Shown here one piece after another: positions 31,568 through 43,900 of a stretch of 64,000 nt of DNA. The notes beneath the pieces were generated by a model, which was not told the DNA's origin, did no database searches, and saw only the letters and a program-made list of their open reading frames with translations. Source of the DNA: Chrysaora quinquecirrha (lineage: Eukaryota; Cnidaria; Scyphozoa; Semaeostomeae; Pelagiidae). The DNA is taken from NCBI GenBank assembly GCA_014526335.1, contig JACTAT010000004.1:158992-222991 (forward strand). Direction: 5' to 3'. Position 1 is the first letter of the stretch; every line of letters starts with the position of its first letter. The position numbers were made by a program, and so were the translations under genes.

Positions 31568-31604
31568 ATAAACATAAAAGAGTAAGTAAAAAATGACAAA
31601 GTCT

Positions 31605-33565
31605 TTATTGTTTTTTGCTACAGTCATTGCAAAACCATTTACCCCTTGGAGCTCGAGTAATGTTAACACATCCATAATGGAACCATTCTAGTTTACAGGA
31701 AACATTATCACAAGCTATCATGTTTCCAAACTCTGGCCTGTCACATACACAATAATTTTTTCTTGAGTTATCAATATCATTGTCCATCTTTCTTGACACT
31801 ATTTCAGGGAGAACGAACTTGTGGAATTTTTGCAAGAGAGTGCTTTTAAGCTCTGTTATAAGTTCTAAATCCAAACCTACAATACTGAGTAATGCTTTGT
31901 TGTTTCCTGGAGAAAAAACATAAAAATAACCAAACTTTGCCTTGCACATGTCCATTTGCATCTGTATTTGATAGTAATACTTATGATTTCTCTTCATTGA
32001 TAATTTTCCATCAATAGGAAAATCTCTGTCTTGTTGCCAATCATCTAATCTTTCTCGATACGTGTAAGGGCATTTTATCTCCAAGACACCCCTGCCATGA
32101 CAAGAACAACTGACAATTCCATCAGGAGAAGCTCCAAGGCAAGGGATTTCAGCATTTACCATCAGCCCAACTTCTTCAATTTCAAAATTTGAATGCAATG
32201 GTTGCTGTTCAAGAACAAATTTTTCTTTTGCTTTAGGCTCCATGATTTTACCATGCTCAGTGTACTTTGACTTAAACGGTTGTTTATATTGCATTATTGT
32301 AGAAATCAAGGATTTGCTGTCTTGCATTCTTGAAACCTGGTGAGCAATGGAGGCTGTTATTCTCCCAGCTCTATGTATGGACCATGCATTTGATAATGCT
32401 TGTTTTTTTGTTATGTCACATAAATTGTCATATGACTGCTGATTATATGATTTACAGTATTGCCTGTAAAGGATTTTTCCATGTTCCAGCAATTCATATT
32501 CATTCATATTAACCGTCGATGGGTCAAATAAACTTGTTAGTGGTTCTGGTATACAGGTTTCATCGGTTTCGGATGCTGTATCAGTCTCACTTTCATTAAC
32601 AGTAACACTGTGTATAATTTGGAACGGTTCATGTACCTTCTCGTCTCTTAATTGCGAAGTGGCCATACTTGTAAAAACAACTATCTCAGGTGCAGATTTG
32701 TACAATTCTTTAAGATCTTGTTTTGAGATTGCGTCTTCTCCAGTACTGGGATCCTTACATGAATAATGAGTAACTTGTGGGCGTTTCTTGGCATGCTTGG
32801 GCAATGAATGCTTCTTTGGCCTTGAAAAATCAATTGCCAACAAAGGTGATGGATTGACATGCTTTCTTGATGCTTTCCAAGAGCAAAGCTTGCTTGTGCA
32901 TGCTGTTTGGTCATTAAGCTTGAAATGAACAGCAGTTTCAAGTTTAAATAGAAGCGCTGCAATGTGACTGCATGAAGATCCTAGCCCAGCCATACAGGTG
33001 CAATTTCCAGTCAAAATCCAGCCATGAACTTTGTTGAGACAGACCCATACTTCATAGAGAGTAGTTTTTTGACCTTGACGTTGACTTGGGAGTACCTAAA
33101 ATGTAAATAACATATCAAATACAACAAAGAACTTTCCAACCTTTCCAATATAGAGAGCACAGTGTCAATTTATCAGAATGCAATCAATAATTTAATGCTT
33201 TTTGGAAATGTTGAAACATAGACTAGTACCTCAGATTTGATGTAGCAAAACTCACTTTCATTAGTGATAGGATGATAATAACATTCTTGTACATGTCCAC
33301 AGGTAAAATAATCATATGCTTCTAGTGATTTGTAAGCCTTCAGAGATTCCTTCGTGAAAACACTTGGAGAATCAATGAGATATTCAGTCACATCACGCCA
33401 TGAAAGGTTTGGCAAGTTTGAAATATCATTGTTCCAGCATTCTTTAATCGCAAGAGGATCAGGCAGCTGCTTCCCAGTTTTCAATGTCAATTTTGAAAAA
33501 TATTGTTTTCGGCTTTCTGAATCCAGATGAGCTGTGTAGTTTGAAGAAGATTCACGAGCAGCCAT
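31605..33565 (-). CDS. SWIM zinc finger / YqaJ nuclease / PHD protein of the transposon
   Basis: Two exons on the - strand: 33565-33230 and 33095-31605, joined in phase 0 (TCTGAG|GTACTAG donor, ATTTTAG acceptor); 608 residues with no stop. The start MAARESSSNYTAHL is preferred over an ATG 21 bases earlier because of its context. Order: N-terminal unknown region; SWIM-type CTCMAGLGSSCSHIAALL near the junction; an acidic linker; a YqaJ-like nuclease fold (GRITASIAHQVSRM, ASPDGIVSC, VLEIKCPYTYRERL with the D...ExK catalytic pattern); and a C-terminal PHD finger (CVCDRPEFGNMIACDNVSC to WFCNDC). It is the accessory gene of the ISL2EU-like element; likely role in excision or end processing is inference. 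Confidence 0.85.
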
Positions 33566-33956
33566 TTTCAAGTCAAAGCAAAGCAAGTCGCACGCAAAAG
33601 GCCGTTTCTAACCAGAACCAACCCAACGCGTCTTCTTTCTGCCCTGCACCCTGCGCGCGCATGCTGTTTACATTTTGTTTTTACGTCATTGGTCAAGGGG
33701 TCTATTGTTTTATGCCCCCGTTTCACGATGATTTTTAAAAAACCCCGCAGTCGGAAATATACAGCCTTGCTAGGTGAATTTGGTTAGCAAATTTGAAATC
33801 TACAGCAAAAAATACGGGGGTACAGGTCAGGTCAGGTCACTCCCGTGGTCTTATGGCCGTTGGGGGGTCTATTTACATTGAATTGAGGAAGAACTTTTCA
33901 AAGAAAAGGAAGTTGGGTAAATCGTAGGTTGGGTGAAACGTCTTGAAATCATGATA

Positions 33957-34275
33957 ACTTCTAACTGACCAATGAAATAACAATGCCAATAGAGAATATC
34001 TATAAAAAATGACAGTTTTGAACCGACATATAGATTATAACACTAAATGGAAAAAGCTACACATGAAAACAAAACCTACAAACAGTAAATGTGTTAAGTA
34101 GAAGAAAGAGTATGTTTACTTCTAACTGACCAATGAAATAACAATACCGCTAGAGAATATCTATAACAAGTGACAGTTTTGAACGGACATAAATTACACT
34201 AATGGAAAAAGTTGCGCATGAAAACAAAAGCTACAAACAGTGAATGTGTCAAGTAAGAGGAAAGAATATTGTAAT
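33957..34275. repeat. 161-bp tandem duplication
   Basis: Two diverged head-to-tail copies starting at 33957 and 34118. Both begin ACTTCTAACTGACCAATGAA and continue through GAGAATATCTATAA, TGACAGTTTTGAAC and ATGAAAACAAAA. Located just upstream of the open frame at 34290; could be the terminal or promoter repeat of the selfish gene that follows. Confidence 0.85.
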
Positions 34276-34289
34276 GGTAAACTTCAAAA

Positions 34290-37200
34290 GTGTCCATACA
34301 GAGGGATAATGGATATATTAGTGTGTCACTCTCTCAAAGCCCCTCAGTCTCGTGTCTGGACAACATGGAATACACAATGCTCGATGTATCTGGCCTTGGT
34401 CTTTCGACCCTTACTAATCTCTTCCAAATAACTGAAAGGGCTGTAACTGATGAAGTTAGCAGGCTATCTTCGAATACTCAAATTGCTACTTTTATTCAGG
34501 ATGAGTTAAATTTTTGCCAAAGCATGTTTGAGCGAAACGAGATGTTTCAGGTGCCAAACATTTCGAGCAATTCCAATCAGGTAGATTCACAGCTGACTGA
34601 AATTATGCAAGATACCCTGGCGAAGGCGTGCGAATCAATTTTTGATACCACCGTTGAAACGGGCAGTGAGATAGTGGATGGAGAACCAATCGATGACAAA
34701 ATTGAGGAGATTAATAGTAAGAGCAAATTATTTTTCCATGTCTCTTAAACTATAGAAATGATTACTAGCTATAGTATACAAGTTCTTTTTGCAACAACTT
34801 TCAAGCAAACCACCTGCCTTATTATATTTTGAACAATTTTAGTAAATTCTGAAGAAAAAGGTCCAAGACGGCACCATTCTGGCCCAGTATCAGACGATTA
34901 TATTGAAGATGACCGTCTCCGTCAATAGTGCTTTTGAAAAAGGAAAAACATGATGCTGTCCAAGGTATATGAAACAAAGTTTTCTACTTCGAAGCAATGC
35001 ACCTATTTTGGAATCTCGTACACCTTTTGCTAGAATCTCTATTAGCTCGAATCTCATATGCCTTTCCAAAGAGTGAAATGCCTGTCGTGTTCCTTGAAAT
35101 ATACATATATACATGTAAATCATTGAAACATTAACTACACGTTTTTTTCATAAGAGTAGCTACTAGACACCCAAAATGTAAGAAATTTTTAGAACTATGA
35201 GGAAGAATTTAAGACACTTTTGAAATTTATGTGTTAGTTTTTCAACGTACTGATTTCACACGTGGATTGTTACCAACACTTTTATTATCATACTGTTTTT
35301 CGCTCACGTCAACTTTCTGTTGTAAGCTATCCTTGGGAATAGATAAGTTAACTCAATATTAAGATCTGTTCAACAGGCAAAAATCCTGCAGAATAAAATC
35401 GGTGCGAAGATGTCATTAGAAATTGAATATTGGCCGTCCTCCAAACAGAAGAAATCAATGGTAGTGAATTTCTACACCACGCCAAAAATGTGAGGAATGC
35501 AGCCACACAAGAAGGTGCATCAGCCTGCACGATCTCAAAAGGAAACGAAGAAGCGAAAAATTCTCGCAATACACGTTCAATCAAAAAGCCGCCCCATAGC
35601 TGATTTGCTGCAGTCGGCGAAAAGGAAGAAGGGGAGTCAAAAAGTTAACAAAAAGGCTGGGGTGAAAAATATCAATAAGTGTGGTAAGTGCGGAAAGATC
35701 TACCAAAGCAAAGAAGACAAGCAGATAAAAAAGAGACTTGGTCTCTCAAAATGGAGATAGCTTGGCTGTGACTATAGCCCCCGGGGGGGGTAACTTCCAT
35801 ATATATGAGTACGGGGTGTGCCATTTTTTGGGGTCCTTTTTTTGAGGTTGAAAATAAATTTTGGGGTGTCATTTTCAAGAAAGTCAGACAAGCCCATAAA
35901 TTTTAGGGTATCATTTTGAGTATGAGCATAATTTTTCAGGTATCATATTAAAAACAGTTTCTAGAATTGCCCTAAAATTGCTAATTTTGAAAAAGCTTGA
36001 ATATAAAAAATGGCCCATATACATCAAACATAAATAAAAAGCACTTAAAATAACCAGTGCATCCATCCAATACATAATTTATGGAAATAAAAAATAAAAA
36101 TGAATGACAGTCTTCTACTAGGTAGTTCTTGTAACAGCAATATGTTGCAGTCATGGGTAAGTTTTTGAGTACATGAATCAAAATGTAAATAAATTTTTTA
36201 GAAATATTTATACTGTAGAAGAATTTTTGTTGCCACATTTGTTTGAAATATGATCCTTTCCCTGAAAGATAGCACCAAACAAGCAAAGATGATATAGCTG
36301 AATAATGTACATTTTATTTCAAAAGCGGAAGACAACCAATCCAGCCAGATCTGGTGGATATGGGCCAATCTCCTGGAAAATCATACATTTTCTATATTTA
36401 ACAATTTTTCCCACCAGCCCCTAGTAAATTATCCTCTTTGGTAATTAATATAAAATGCTGCACATTACCTTTTTGGTGATTCAATTTTTTATTTTTATGG
36501 TTTTCCCAGAGCAGCAAATTAATACAAAAAAACATAAAAACAGAACAAAGACCAAGGCCAGCACAAGCCTCGTTCTGGTCCTTATTCTGTTCGAAAAGTG
36601 CGGAAGTGATTTTGGCGCGAAATTTCTCAAACGAGGTAATGATGCGAGACACCAGATGTTCTTGGAAAATGCCGTTTTGCACTGTCAAAGTAAAATTTCT
36701 CACAAAAAATCAGCCAAAGAAAAGTTCCCAGTTAGAAATTGATGGGTAAGTAATAGTAGAACCTAGACTAGGCTATCTCTCTGGGGCTAGGGCTAAGCAA
36801 AGTCAAAGTGGGCCTAGCTACTAGCTAGTCTTTTTCATCGTATTAGTCCACATACCTACAGTTAGCTTGGGCTGGTGTGTGGTTTGAGGTTGGAGTGATG
36901 CTGTGCAGTAAATCAAGTTTTTGGCAACCAAGCCTCCTACCTCTGGCCTGCATGGCACAAAAGTCGCTGTATCTCCCTGCTGGCCCTACGGATCATCCAA
37001 GCCAATCCCAGCGTGATTTTCTGTTATTTTTCCATTGTTTTCCTGTATTGGTGTATAAAGTTTCCTTGCCAATAATCAGCTTCTATGCTGTGCCAGACTT
37101 AAGATGTCATGCACACTCAGTCATGGCAATAATGAAGGGGGTTGACATTTTTAATTGTACAGGAAGAACACATTTTGGTCGTTAACTTCTGTTATTTTCA

Positions 37201-37610
37201 AAGTTATTTTTATGTTTTCTAGATTGTTTGTGTTGATGTCTTTACTGTGTTGATCAGTTGCAATTGTATGCGTTATGTAATAACTAGTGTTGACAATGTG
37301 GAAGAAAATTTTACACATATTGTACTTCATTAAATTTTAGATTGTTGTTAAGCACATAAGATATTAATTTTTAAATATGAACTTAAATTTTGTGGTATGC
37401 ATTTTGCATTACTCATAAATTTTGGGGTATGATTTTTGGAAAATTGATAAATTTTAGGGTGTGATTTCTTATGACAAAATGGCACACCCCCGTCATCAGT
37501 CTATTGAAGTTACCCCCCGGGCTATAGCCATGCTGTGACGCTCCAGGCTGTAACTGTTGGGGCCATAGTTCTTGCCTAGGCACTGAACACATAAAAAGAG
37601 TCTAAAAAAG
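34290..37610 (+). pseudogene. Unrecognised gene ending in a PHD-like finger, transposon-split
   Basis: The first part, 34290-34719, is open (MSIQRDNGYISVS ... VDGEPIDDKIEEIN) and acidic, with a good donor (AATA|GTAAGA). A possible second exon starts near 34843 (NSEEKGPRRHHSGPV). The third part, 35497-35760, is basic (KKRKILAIHVQSKSR) and ends KCGKCGKIYQSKEDKQIKKR, then GLSKWR, a TAG, and LGCD. After removal of the inserted element 35773-37531 and one copy of GCTGTGAC, the coding sense continues as GCDAPGCNCWGHSSCLG, giving a C-x2-C...C-D-x3-C-x2-W-x-H-x2-C zinc-finger pattern. The protein family is not recognised. The TAG and the insertion both break the finger, so it is a pseudogene or transposon-derived relic. 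Confidence 0.5.
35773..37531. mobile_element. 8-bp-TSD (hAT-like) element with GGGGGGTAACTTC ends
   Basis: A 1759-bp element with inverted arms around TATAGCCC + G-run + TAACTTC, and GGGGTGTGCCATTTT. Flanked by the direct repeat GCTGTGAC (35765-35772 and 37532-37539), an 8-bp duplication as in hAT. Both ends carry repeats of ATAAATTTTGGGGTRTCATTTT-like sequence. The right tip has about 5 extra bases (GCCAT) before the duplication, so the exact end is uncertain. Internal open frames (e.g. 36455-36742) are not recognised as transposase. Similar CCCGGGGGG repeats are, in my experience, abundant in coral genomes. Confidence 0.7.
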
Positions 37611-37689
37611 CTGCGGAGGAAAGGAAATTTTTTGTCCGCAATACTCATAGACTTGAGTTATTATTCATTGTATTTTCTTAATGGTTAAT

Positions 37690-39850
37690 TATCGCGTCTT
37701 TAAGTAATAATGCAAAAAATGCTTTCTTACTGTTATAAAATGTCACCCATTCTTTCTCACTCTCTTTCTGTGTGCCAAAGTATAAAAAAGAGTTCGTTAC
37801 TATATACCCCAGTGGTGATACGAGAATGTTAAAAAACTTACCTTTTTTAGCTTGTCCAGGTAACGGAATATTTTCAGCCATTCTTCATCGGAAGGTACAC
37901 CACTTGAAACAAATAACTGATTTATTTATTTACGCTATTTTATTTATTTCTTCCAAGGATGCAACGCCACCTTGGTAATGCCCGTGATGCCCAATTCTGC
38001 TAGTTCTAACGATCTCTTTAATTTGATGTGGCGTAGCTGCATGAAAAAGCTTATCTACAGAAACTATTCTACGATACAGCGGATGACATTTAGCGTAAAA
38101 TAAGCCAATCAGCCTCGATTTACCCGAACAAGCAGCCTCATAATTGCCATTTCTTGCACCAGTGCGAAACAACATTAGCGAATGAAGAAATGTCAGTGTC
38201 ATTTGTTGCAAGTATATATAGTTAGGGTCTACAACATCTTCCGCTCACTTTCAATAACCTTCGGGGGATGCATCAAGTCCTTTTTCTAAAGAATCCCTAG
38301 CGTATGGAACTAGCAGTTCGTCTGCAATTGCAATGTACATTAACTCTAACATCTGCCAAGACTTGTGATAATCGGAGCATCGTAATGCGTAATTCAAGGC
38401 CTTTGGAGTTTTAAATCCTAATGTGAGTGCAACATCTTTCGCAAATACGTCCCAGCTGAGCTTCATGAATGATTTGCAGGCGTTCATCACCTCAAGGTAT
38501 TAGGACAATCCAATCAAACTCGTGTTCGCCTATGAGGCTTGAAATGACCTTCAGGCATTCATGCTCATCAAAGCTTTGTTGTCCGTAGAATGATGCTCTA
38601 CAGTTAGAGCAAAACAGAACGTTAAAATCAACTGCTCCACAATGCAATAGATGGTTCCATCAACCTCCAGGAATACCCACTGTCGCAATCCAGCGTTATA
38701 ACCTACGAATTCCTGCCCTTACGCCAAGATTCCTTAAAACTGTCGTGATGTTCTCGTAGCTATTTGGATTAACGAATTCAGGCTCTCCTGATATAAACTT
38801 GAATACTATTTCCTTCTTTGTTAATCAAGTCGGCAAAATGCGCATATGTGTCGATCGGTTTTTCACTTTTTTTATAATGTCCTCAATGTCTACCATGACG
38901 TTTTCAAGCTTGCCTTTGCAAGGATAATTACGACATATCCTGTAGGAAATGTCATTTGCTGCACTACAGTCTGGGCAGATTTTCTCTTGTTTTGCCATTG
39001 CTTTCTGCTCCATTACTTTATCAATGAGATCCGTGTATGTGGGGTGGTTAGAATTAAGTTTTTTCTTGCTGTTCTATAACTGCGTTTAACCTAGAACGCA
39101 GAAACGCCTCCCTACTTCTACGGAAAATAGCTGTTTGATTTTCGGGACAGAGCTGTATTGCTTCTTTGAATTCAGTGGATAACTCTTTAATTAGGTAACC
39201 AAACTCTAGGGCAAAGATTGATTGGGTTGTTTTGAACTGTGCTTTGTTCATCAATGACAAAGTAAGCATCACTGTGTAATAGACATGATAGTCACCACTT
39301 ATCATGACAAGCCTTTGATATTTAGTTGGGCAACGTTTCGGGAGAGATCCGTCTCCCATCATCGGGCAATGAGAAATGTGGTTTCTTTCCTATTTATTGC
39401 AAAGGTCGGATCGAATGGTGTGAAATTGACCGGACCTGCGAGGAAGCATGGGAATTTTTGGCGCTCAATTTCTAAGATTTGTGGCGCCAAAATTGCGTTC
39501 AGTGCAACTTTTGATGTTATTCAACCAGATTTCTGGGATTGAGTAAGATACTTGATTGATACAAGGAGTTGATAGAACTGAGTGAATGCTTTCTTTAACA
39601 AGTCTGTTTTTCCAGTTCTTATCCTCATCAATCACTGAAAGCATGACTGGTTATTACGCTGAGTGGTACCTTGCTATTGGTAGAAATAGGCCTGGTTTTA
39701 CTGATTATCTGCTCGTTATCAAAGGCACATTTCACTAGTCCTTTTGGGAAAGTAACAGGTTTTGAGGCCAGTTTTGAGGCTAAGCGTCCTCCACAAAAGA
39801 TATACTCGGCAAACAAGTAGGACGTGTTCCAGCTAATCTTTCCAGAGTTT
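37690..39850 (-). pseudogene. Relic of a large uncharacterised selfish protein
   Basis: Read on the - strand, pieces in changing frames line up in order: LFAEYIFCGGRLASKLASKP and VKCAFDNEQIISKTRPIS (39830-39628), TKYQRLVMISGDYHVYYTVM and a helical segment (39362-39054), CPDCSAANDISYRIC (39013-38825), PEFVNPNSYENITTVLRNLG, NVLFCSNCRASFYGQQSF with HEC (zinc-knuckle-like, near 38580-38700), MMNACKSFMKLSWDVFAKDV and ALRCSDYHKSWQMLELMYIA (38490-38251), then LQQMTLTFLHSLMLFRTGAR and KLFHAATPHQIKEIVRTS with EEINKIAK (38211-37930). I recall similar hypothetical proteins in cnidarian genomes with no named domain. Many stops and frame changes; not functional. Confidence 0.6.
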
Positions 39851-40128
39851 TCCGACGCTTACTAGAGAAAGACATGCTTGTTGGAGGCATTTCATGCATT
39901 TATGGAGATTCTGTTGGTCATTCGCGAAATCCTCCAGTGCATCATTCCTTCCAGCGGTCAAGAACTAGGTGCGGAAGAGACCCTCCTGGCGGCCGAGCAG
40001 AGATGAAGTGCTCATATATGATGAGGGTAAACAGCTTATGCTATGACGAAGCGAAAAAATTTTCAAAGATCGCTTATAGAAAGAAAAAATTGACAATGTC
40101 CTACTATGAAGAACGTAAAGTAGACTGA
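39790..40128 (+). pseudogene. Fragment of a transposon-associated small protein
   Basis: A + strand open stretch reading GKQVGRVPANLSRVFRRLLE (from about 39800), then DMLVGGISCIYGDSVGHSRN, PPVHHSFQRSRTRCG, GGRAEMKCSYMM and a basic end EERKVD-stop. The 'GRVPANLSRVFR ... VGHSRNPP ... IPCSY' layout is one I associate with selfish-element proteins in cnidarians; no function is assigned. It overlaps the 5' side of the - strand relic head-to-head. Confidence 0.4.
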
Positions 40129-40442
40129 AAGATCGAGAAATATTATATTTAAGGAACTTTTATTTTTATAGAACTTAAATTTAGTTGTTTTCGGCATGAA
40201 AATTTCAGCACAATTGAAAGTTCTGCTCTTCTATTAAATATTCTGCCTGTTTCCCAAACCGGACACTGTCGCTTGATCGGGAGACGAAAGTTTCAAAAAC
40301 AAGCTTTTATAAAATATGTCGCTCGATCGGGATACGTTAGCCCGTTTGGGAGACTGTCTCCCGTTCTGTCTAGTGCTCCTAGCTGTCAGAGGTGGTTAAA
40401 CCTCAGATAAGACATGTATTGCTCCAGCTTATTACCCCTTTA

Positions 40443-40938
40443 CACGCAGTCTTTTTTATAAGCAACCGCTTATAAGCAACCAAGATGTAGAAGGCCTAAA
40501 AGCTTGAGTAGCGTATAGTACCACAGAAAAAAAGCCTAAGCAACGTTCTTAATTTTTGATAATTTACATCACTGCAAGAAATCGAGGATTGATCAACATA
40601 GAAGCTGTTTCCATTCATTTGTCGCCAAAATCCGCATATCAACGGAGTGTTTCTCGTTAAGTGAGGCATTTCATTGAGGGGTTTCCGTTTAACTTTCAAT
40701 ACAAAGTCTCTAATGGTGAAAATATCAGCAGGGAGAAATGACTCCGGTCAATTTATGTGCAATGTTAGATTTTGCTGTTTTTTATAGCCTCTATACTATT
40801 CTTAGGGCAAAAAGATACATTAGAAATTAAGCAACTACTAAGCAACTTTTGCTACTAAAAGGTGGCCATAAAAGGTCCGAAAATAAGCAACTTTTTGAAC
40901 TAGGGCCGAGCGAAGTTGCTTATAAAAAAAAATGCATG
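40443..40938 (-). mobile_element. MITE family D, copy 1 (TAAGCAAC word)
   Basis: A 496-bp element with left CACGCAGTCTTTTTTATAAG and right CTTATAAAAAAAAATGCATG ends, TA on both sides. The word TAAGCAAC/GTTGCTTA recurs at about 40459, 40470, 40539, 40830, 40842, 40878 and 40915. It ends 48 bp before the first recognised tepsin exon. Confidence 0.85.
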
Positions 40939-40986
40939 TATATATTTTTATCATTGCCAGTTGCTAATATATCACACTCTACCCAG

Positions 40987-43900
40987 GTTCCATTGTTGAT
41001 GAGAGCTACATCAAGTGACCCAAGTCCTCCTGCTGGCCATGTTTTTGAAGAAATTTCTCGTATCTTTTCATCTAATCAATTTATATCACATTTGGACAAT
41101 ATGTTAAGTTTGAATTAACAAAATTGTGAGTAACAGTGGAAATGTCTCTGAACATATTTAAAAGCTATTTTCTTTTGACACTCCTCAGAGTTTAAACATC
41201 CTAATAAGGCAGAATTTATACTCAGGTTCAGATCAAAAGGCACCAATCAGAAAGTGAAGCTGAACTGGCATTGATTAAACACCAATTTCAGATTCAGCAG
41301 GAAGACCAATAGAATTATTTGAAGAGTCCAAACAAGAGAACAAACTCTTCTGTCTACACAGAACCGGCCTTTTGGTTTTGATGTAGACAGATTCCAAAAC
41401 CCCTGAATGGAACAAAGATCATGCTTTGCCAATCATTCGACAACAATCCTCCCTATAATTTCATGCACAGTTTTGTTTTGGTCTGTTTCTGGCGTTTATA
41501 TACTACGTTTTAAACATAGTATAAAACAAAAACAAATAAAATGTTATATAAATATACTTATTTTGTTTTATACGTAGTACATAACAAAAACAAAGCAACA
41601 GGTTTTCGACATTTTGTTTCTACGTTGTTACTCTTGTAAGTTAACGTTTTTATACTCTGAGGATTGTCAGTCAAAAAAAGTTTTTAAGTATGTCCAGAGA
41701 AGATTCTGTTTTTTTTCTTGCAGTTTTGAAATTTTGTTCCACTTAAAAACTATTTTAATAGTGAAGATTACTATGACCTTTCAATTTTATATTGATTTTT
41801 CTCCCCCCTGATGTTTATGCATTATTATGTTACAATAGTACATCATTTGTCAGATTTACCCCCTTAATACAAATCCAGGTATAACATATGAATCTCTTGA
41901 TCAATGTGACGTACTGGTTGAATTTCTAACAGAAAGGCTCAAGAAAAATTCACCACAAATAAAACTGAAGGTAATACCCAATTCCAATAAAGATGATGGT
42001 TAGTGATCTCATGCAATTAATGTTGGGAAAAGCCCACTCGGTTACTGCATCCAAACAATGCAACACATAGAAGGGAATTATGATAAATTTCTCGTAGCTG
42101 CAGTGAAAGGAAAAAGAACGTTATACCATCAAAACAAGTTCATAAAGTCATCTCAAAATTTTGTTTGCTCGTTATACCAACATGCACTAATAAGCAAACT
42201 TTAGGTAACTGAAGGCTAAGTTTTTCTTGAAGATTCGCACTATGTTTCCAACACCAGTTAAGTGAGTCAAGTCACAAGATGGGCTAAAGTTAGATAATTA
42301 AACTTATAGACCCCTTAGAGTTTACATTATGCCGGTATGAGACGAATATGGTGCGAAACTATACCGTTTGGCCTTATGTCTTCACTATGCTTGCACAGTT
42401 TTGATATAAATTCGACATGAAATGATTAAGATACGCTAACCGGCTTCATCTGAAAACGGCATAGTGTAAACGCCTAAATACGGTAGCTACAGTTTGATGC
42501 TGCTTTGCTGAATAAATGAGAGAAAAACAGTTACTCTTTGTTCTTGTTGACATGAAAAAACAGATTTTAGACAAAAACGGATGACCTTGCTCATCTTATT
42601 CATTTCATGCCGGCAAAGTGTAAACGTGGCCTCAGAACCAAAAAGCCGGTTCTATATAGACAGAGAGTTCATTTTCTCATTTGAAAGAACTCTTCTGCTA
42701 CTACTTATATTCGCCATTTAGCTGTATCATGTGTGAGCTGATTGGTGAAGCTGGCACTTTGTCTGGAACACCAATCTGCTTGCTGATACTTCTTCAACTC
42801 AGCAAACCCAGCTTCACTTCTCTTACTGTTGTGCTTTGACTTTGGATCTGCGTGTTGGTATAATACTACGCCTTTTTTGGTGTTTAGACTCTCGAGATTT
42901 TCAGACCGTAGTCATAGTCAGGCAAACAACTTTTAAGCTGGAAGATGTTTCCCCTTTTGGTCATCTTGAAATTTCTTTGCATAAAGATTTTTTCCAGATT
43001 CAGCATCTAAACTTTGATACAAAGTTTCACGTTCACAGCCCTTATCGTCTCAGGTTTTTGATCTGTTTTCTTTTCAAAATCACTGCAGTGTTTTGCAAGA
43101 ATATCGCTTCAATCAATCATTGCAAAAAATATTGCCGCAATTGATCTAGATGACTTGGAGTTTTGCAAAGTATTATGAAAAACAACATTTTAAGGTTGCG
43201 TTGGAATATCACTCTGCAAGAGAATGATAACGGAGATATAAATGCCATATACTGAGAATATCACTTCAATTTTATGTAAAAGTATCAGAGAAATCACTTT
43301 CTCATTTCATATTTTTATTTGCTAAGCAGTCATTCTTATTTTTCAGGTTCTATTGATCATGAAATTCGTTGTTCAAAAAGGGCAAAAAGAGTTTCAGCAT
43401 TCACTAAGCAAACAAGCTCAAGGAATTCGTCAAGCAAGAAGTATGTTTCTTTTTAGTTCCCTCGTTTAATGTTTTTGTCTACATAATATTTGTATTCTAC
43501 TCTTTAAAAGTCAATGATTTGAAAAACTGCCTTCTGAAGTAGAGTTCAAAATTGTGAAAAGCATCGTATCTTGGACACACCTCGAAGCGTTTTTCGTCTG
43601 ACACACCCTGAGTATAGACGACACAAACAAACCGTAATAATCGACTAAAATAGAATTTATACCCAGACGCAGATCGAAATGTACCAATTAGAAAAATGCA
43701 GATGGATTGGCATTGTGCATTGAACATCAATCAGCTCGCTGAAAACGCGCGGATGACCAATTAAATTAACTGACGAGTCCAGGTGAGATAACCAACTCTT
43801 TCTGTTCACACAGAACCGGTTTTGATGTGGACTCATTCCACACACTCAAGAGAAATATTGATCTTGCTCTGCCATTAATAGCAAAACAATCATCTCTGTT

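Larger units (their letters stand above)
29821..33703. mobile_element. ISL2EU-like (PIF/Harbinger-related) DNA transposon
   Basis: A 3883-bp full-length element. Inverted ends AGACCCCTTG are flanked by AT (29819-29820, 33704-33705), and a subterminal inverted repeat GCGCGCGCAGGGTGCAGGGC lies about 50 bp in. It encodes two convergent genes: a THAP-DDE transposase (+) and a SWIM-YqaJ-PHD protein (-). A 2-bp AT duplication with a transposase plus a YqaJ nuclease is, from my knowledge, the description of the ISL2EU group. The nuclease frame is open while the transposase has two frame breaks, so the copy is probably not autonomous. Confidence 0.88.

Noticed and set aside
36455..36742. 95-codon frame inside the 8-bp-TSD element
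   Set aside because: No transposase motif or recognised domain; more likely chance in a non-autonomous element.
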